Below, piece after piece: positions 61,869 to 64,000 of a stretch of DNA of 64,000 nucleotides. The notes under the pieces are model-generated. The model saw only the letters and a list, made by a program, of their open reading frames with translations. It searched no databases and was not told the origin of the DNA. This stretch comes from Amycolatopsis thailandensis (GTDB lineage Bacteria > Actinomycetota > Actinomycetes > Mycobacteriales > Pseudonocardiaceae), in assembly GCF_002234405.1 (NCBI RefSeq), contig NZ_NMQT01000018.1:24753-88752 (forward strand). Direction: 5' to 3'. The position numbers and the translations under genes were made by a program. Each line of letters starts with the position of its first letter. The first letter of the stretch is position 1.

Positions 61869-62450
61869 TCAGGAAGCGGGCACGCACTTCTTCGCCGCGG
61901 CCATGGCGGAAAGCATCTCCGGCGTGTCCATCTTGACCGACGCGAACGGATCGGTGGTCTCCGTGAGCGGCTTCTGCGCCGCGTCCAGTGCCTTGAGCCC
62001 GGCGTCCAGCGCGGCCTGGCTCTTGGACGCGTCCAGCTTCCGTTTTCCTTCCGCCGCCGCGTCCCTCGCCGCCGTATAACTGTCCACAAGGGACTTCCGC
62101 GCGTTGTCTCCGCCGGGAATCGGGGACGCGGGCAGCGCGTTCAGCTCGTCGACGACCTTGCCCGCCAGATCGGCGCGGACGCCGAGGTCTTCACTCAGCC
62201 AAGGTCGCGTGACCTCGACGCCGGAACCCTGTTTGCTCGCGTGCTCGTTGCTGGCCTTCACGTATCCGAAGATCGCGCCGCACATCCCGTCCAGCCAGGC
62301 CACCGTCTTGGCGTCCGGGTCGGTGGACAGCTTGGGCGGTGTGGTAACGGTGACCGTCGCGGGCTGCGCCGGGGGAGGCGTCTCACCCGAACAACCCGCC
62401 GTCACGAAAAGGGCCCCCATCAGGGCAACGAACAGAAGTTTCGTCTTCAT
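61869..62450 (-). CDS. putative lipoprotein
   Basis: 193 residues. The signal ends in lipobox VTAGC (Cys20), followed by a Pro/Thr-rich linker and a mainly helical domain with two further Cys (DGMCGAIFGYV and KKCVPAS). Surface-anchored; function unknown. It is convergent with the six-gene operon and separate from the TetR gene. Confidence 0.85.
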   Translation of the reverse strand: MKTKLLFVALMGALFVTAGCSGETPPPAQPATVTVTTPPKLSTDPDAKTVAWLDGMCGAIFGYVKASNEHASKQGSGVEVTRPWLSEDLGVRADLAGKVVDELNALPASPIPGGDNARKSLVDSYTAARDAAAEGKRKLDASKSQAALDAGLKALDAAQKPLTETTDPFASVKMDTPEMLSAMAAAKKCVPAS

Positions 62451-62507
62451 AGGACCTTCCCTCCGGGGTGAACACGCTCCGGAGGGGTCGTGGGTTGCCT
62501 GCCGGTT

Positions 62508-63125
62508 TCAGCCGCAGTCGCCCATGATCCGGGCCAGTTCACCGGGCAGCAGCGGCGGTTCCGGCAGCGGCTTCGCGGCGGGCGCGCGCATCCCGTCGAA
62601 AAGCAGGGCGAGATGGCGGCGCCAGACCTCCGGCCGGACGGCCGCGGTCGCCTCCACGGTGCGCGCGATTCCCCAGGTCACGAAGGCCATGTCCTCAAGG
62701 GTGAAGTCTTCGCGCAGGGCTCCGCTTTCCTTGGCGCGTTCGACGACCCGGGTCATGAGTTCGTATCCGCGTTCGAGGTCCTCGGCCTGCGGCGGCCGCG
62801 TCGAGGCCAGTTCGTTGTAGCCGCGATCGGCGGCCTGGAGTTCGCAGACCCGCTCGACGAACGACGTCAACCCGGCCCAGGCGTCTTCGAGGGACAACGC
62901 GTGTTCGGCCAGCTTCACGACGGTCTCGGTCCGGTCGGCGAACACGGCGTTCACCAGATCCGCGCGCTGGGGGAAGTGGTTGTACAGCGTGCCGATGCTG
63001 ACTCCGGCGGTCTTGGCGATCTCTTCGAGCGCGACGTCGAGCCCGCGCACGGCGTAGAGCCCCCTCGCGGCCTCGATCAGCAGGTCGCGGTTGCGCTGGG
63101 CGTCCTTCCGCAGGGGTTTGGCCAT
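62508..63125 (-). CDS. TetR-family repressor
   Basis: 205 residues. The HTH is at about 10-55 (RDLLIEAARGLYAVRGLDVALEEIAKTAGVSIGTLYNHFP), followed by a helical ligand domain (TetR_C-type). ATG 63125 diverges from the SDR at 63220; two related palindromes fill the gap and are its probable binding sites. Confidence 0.93.
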   Translation of the reverse strand: MAKPLRKDAQRNRDLLIEAARGLYAVRGLDVALEEIAKTAGVSIGTLYNHFPQRADLVNAVFADRTETVVKLAEHALSLEDAWAGLTSFVERVCELQAADRGYNELASTRPPQAEDLERGYELMTRVVERAKESGALREDFTLEDMAFVTWGIARTVEATAAVRPEVWRRHLALLFDGMRAPAAKPLPEPPLLPGELARIMGDCG

Positions 63126-63140
63126 GACCGCATCGTAGTC

Positions 63141-63200
63141 AAGTTGAAGGTGTCCTCAAGTTGTGTGTACCTTCAGAGAAGTTGAGGGCATCCTCAACTT
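63141..63200. promoter_or_regulatory. TetR operator region
   Basis: AAGTTGAGG-gcat-CCTCAACTT (63179-63200) is a perfect 9-4-9 palindrome. AAGTTGAAG...CCTCAAGTT (63141-63162) is an imperfect copy 38 bp to the left. They cover the promoters of both divergent genes. Confidence 0.8.
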
Positions 63201-63219
63201 AATTTCCCTGGGAGGACCC

Positions 63220-63924
63220 ATGACCAGAACACTCGCGATCTTCGGCGCCGGACCGGTGCTGGGGCTGTCGCTCGCCCGTCGCTTCGGCCGCGAGGGGTTC
63301 CGTATCGCCCTCGTCGCGCGCACCACCGGAAACCTGGACGCGCTCGTCGCCGAGCTGGACGGCGACGGCATCGAGGCGAGCGGGTTCGTCGCCGACGTCT
63401 ACGAACCGGCCCGGATCGCGGCCGCCGTCACCGCCATCGGCAGGATCGACGCGGTCGCGTTCAACCCCGGCGGCGGGACCATGGGCGAGGGGATCGTGCC
63501 GGTGCTCGACGTCGATCCGGAGAACCTGCGGCTCGTGCTGGACCGGTTCCTGGTGTCCGCGGTGGCACTGGTCCGGGCCGTCCTGCCGGGCATGACCGAG
63601 CGCGGCGACGGCGCGATCCTGTTCACCGCGGGCCAATCCGGCCTGCACCCGGCGCCGTTCCTCGGCAACGTGGGCATGGCGCAGGCCGCGCTGCGGAACT
63701 ACTTCCACAACCTCAACGCCGTGCTCGCCGAGAAGGGCGTCTACGCCGGGGCCGTCAACGTCGGCGCGCTGATCGAGGGCAGCGTCCCGCATCAGCTGCT
63801 CACCTCGAGCCCGCTGGACTTCGAGCCCGAGGTGATCCACCCGGATGTCTTCGCCGACGCCTTCTGGAGGCTCTACGCGACGCGGGAGTCTCCCGAGGCG
63901 CTGGTCGGGTCGTTCGGGAAGTAG
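63220..63924 (+). CDS. atypical short-chain dehydrogenase-like protein
   Basis: 234 residues. The dinucleotide site AIFGAGPVLGLSLARRFG and VAFNPGGGTM are seen, but the catalytic YxxxK is replaced: FLGNVGMAQAALRNYF has no Tyr or Lys at the expected places. It may bind NAD(P) without classical activity. ATG 63220 follows GGAGG by five bases and the perfect TetR palindrome. Probably repressed by the divergent TetR. Confidence 0.85.
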   Translation: MTRTLAIFGAGPVLGLSLARRFGREGFRIALVARTTGNLDALVAELDGDGIEASGFVADVYEPARIAAAVTAIGRIDAVAFNPGGGTMGEGIVPVLDVDPENLRLVLDRFLVSAVALVRAVLPGMTERGDGAILFTAGQSGLHPAPFLGNVGMAQAALRNYFHNLNAVLAEKGVYAGAVNVGALIEGSVPHQLLTSSPLDFEPEVIHPDVFADAFWRLYATRESPEALVGSFGK

Positions 63925-63950
63925 CGCGGGGAGCCGCCGGGGTCGAGGGG

Positions 63951-63996
63951 GTCGTGAGTGTTTTGGGTCGTTCTAACGACACAAAACACTCACGAC
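63951..63996. terminator. 15-bp-stem hairpin after the SDR-like gene
   Basis: GTCGTGAGTGTTTTG (63951-63965) pairs with 63982-63996; an inner GTCGTT/AACGAC stem continues it. Shares GTCGTGAGTG with the hairpins at 40668 and 53848. Confidence 0.78.
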
Positions 63997-64000
63997 CACC

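Noticed and set aside
1..64000. Mobile element or genomic island boundary
   Set aside because: No transposase, integrase, att-like direct repeats at tRNA genes, or shift in codon style was seen; the only AT-rich patches are short promoter regions.

Overview
The window is high-GC DNA with dense coding, many GTG/TTG starts and mostly 1-4 nt overlaps between genes. Several genes appear to have leaderless transcripts. The gene families are a SARP regulator, an ECF42/DGPF pair, a WS/DGAT acyltransferase and many FCD-GntR, MarR and TetR regulators. Together they point to a chromosomal region of a filamentous actinomycete, probably Pseudonocardiales (Amycolatopsis-like). That placement is inference from style and gene content. 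I see no rRNA, tRNA, transposase, integrase or CRISPR array. The roughly 56 genes look like accessory and secondary-metabolic chromosome.

Layout. 1-4.8 kb: the end of a Calx-beta protein, a large SARP/NB-ARC/TPR regulator and a secreted protein closed by a strong terminator. 4.8-14.9 kb: a catabolic regulon (DUF3830, class III aminotransferase, aldehyde dehydrogenase, isocitrate/tartrate-type dehydrogenase, two maleate-isomerase-like proteins, D-2-hydroxyacid dehydrogenase, amidase). It has its own FCD-GntR repressor gene, and three copies of the palindrome ATTGTnnACAAT lie in its promoters. 15-17.8 kb: ArsR/MFS pair and an aldo-keto reductase. 17.8-22.2 kb: a complete pqqA-C-D-E-B operon, including a 31-codon pqqA, divergent from a secreted PQQ-type sugar dehydrogenase; enzyme and cofactor supply sit side by side.

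22.2-33.5 kb: WS/DGAT acyltransferase; a three-gene operon (thiol:quinone reductase, FAD oxidoreductase, PPOX protein); then a five-gene hydantoinase/oxoprolinase operon (TPP enzyme, HyuA-like, HyuB-like, SDR, FCD-GntR). The start of the latter suggests a leaderless promoter with a 15-bp operator between its -35 and -10. 33.5-41 kb: a 21-bp-periodic inverted tandem array, a secreted GH27 alpha-galactosidase, an aminotransferase, a LysR-HTH/esterase fusion divergent from an esterase-like fragment, and a DHFR-like/epimerase pair. 41-49.4 kb: small enzymes, IclR/SDR pair, YdbS/YdbT-type PH proteins, a PAC2 protein, a methyltransferase and a MarR with twin operators facing a hemerythrin protein. 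49.4-53.8 kb: a MarR-MFS-FAD monooxygenase drug-handling cassette and a secreted DUF11-like protein.

53.9-55.5 kb: an ECF42 sigma factor and its DGPF partner. 55.8-61.6 kb: a tightly overlapping six-gene operon, methyltransferase - FecCD permease - ATPase - binding lipoprotein - cysteine-synthase-like PLP enzyme - ATP-grasp ligase. I regard this as the best candidate for an undescribed system: a minimal small-molecule (metallophore-like) synthesis and uptake unit. 61.6-64 kb: a duplicated 101-bp hairpin repeat, a lipoprotein, and a TetR/SDR pair with two operator-like palindromes.

At least ten long, almost perfect hairpins lie in the gaps between genes. They differ in sequence but share an architecture and recurrent words (GTGAGTG, GAAGG...CCTTC), so they look like one family of chromosome-wide elements.
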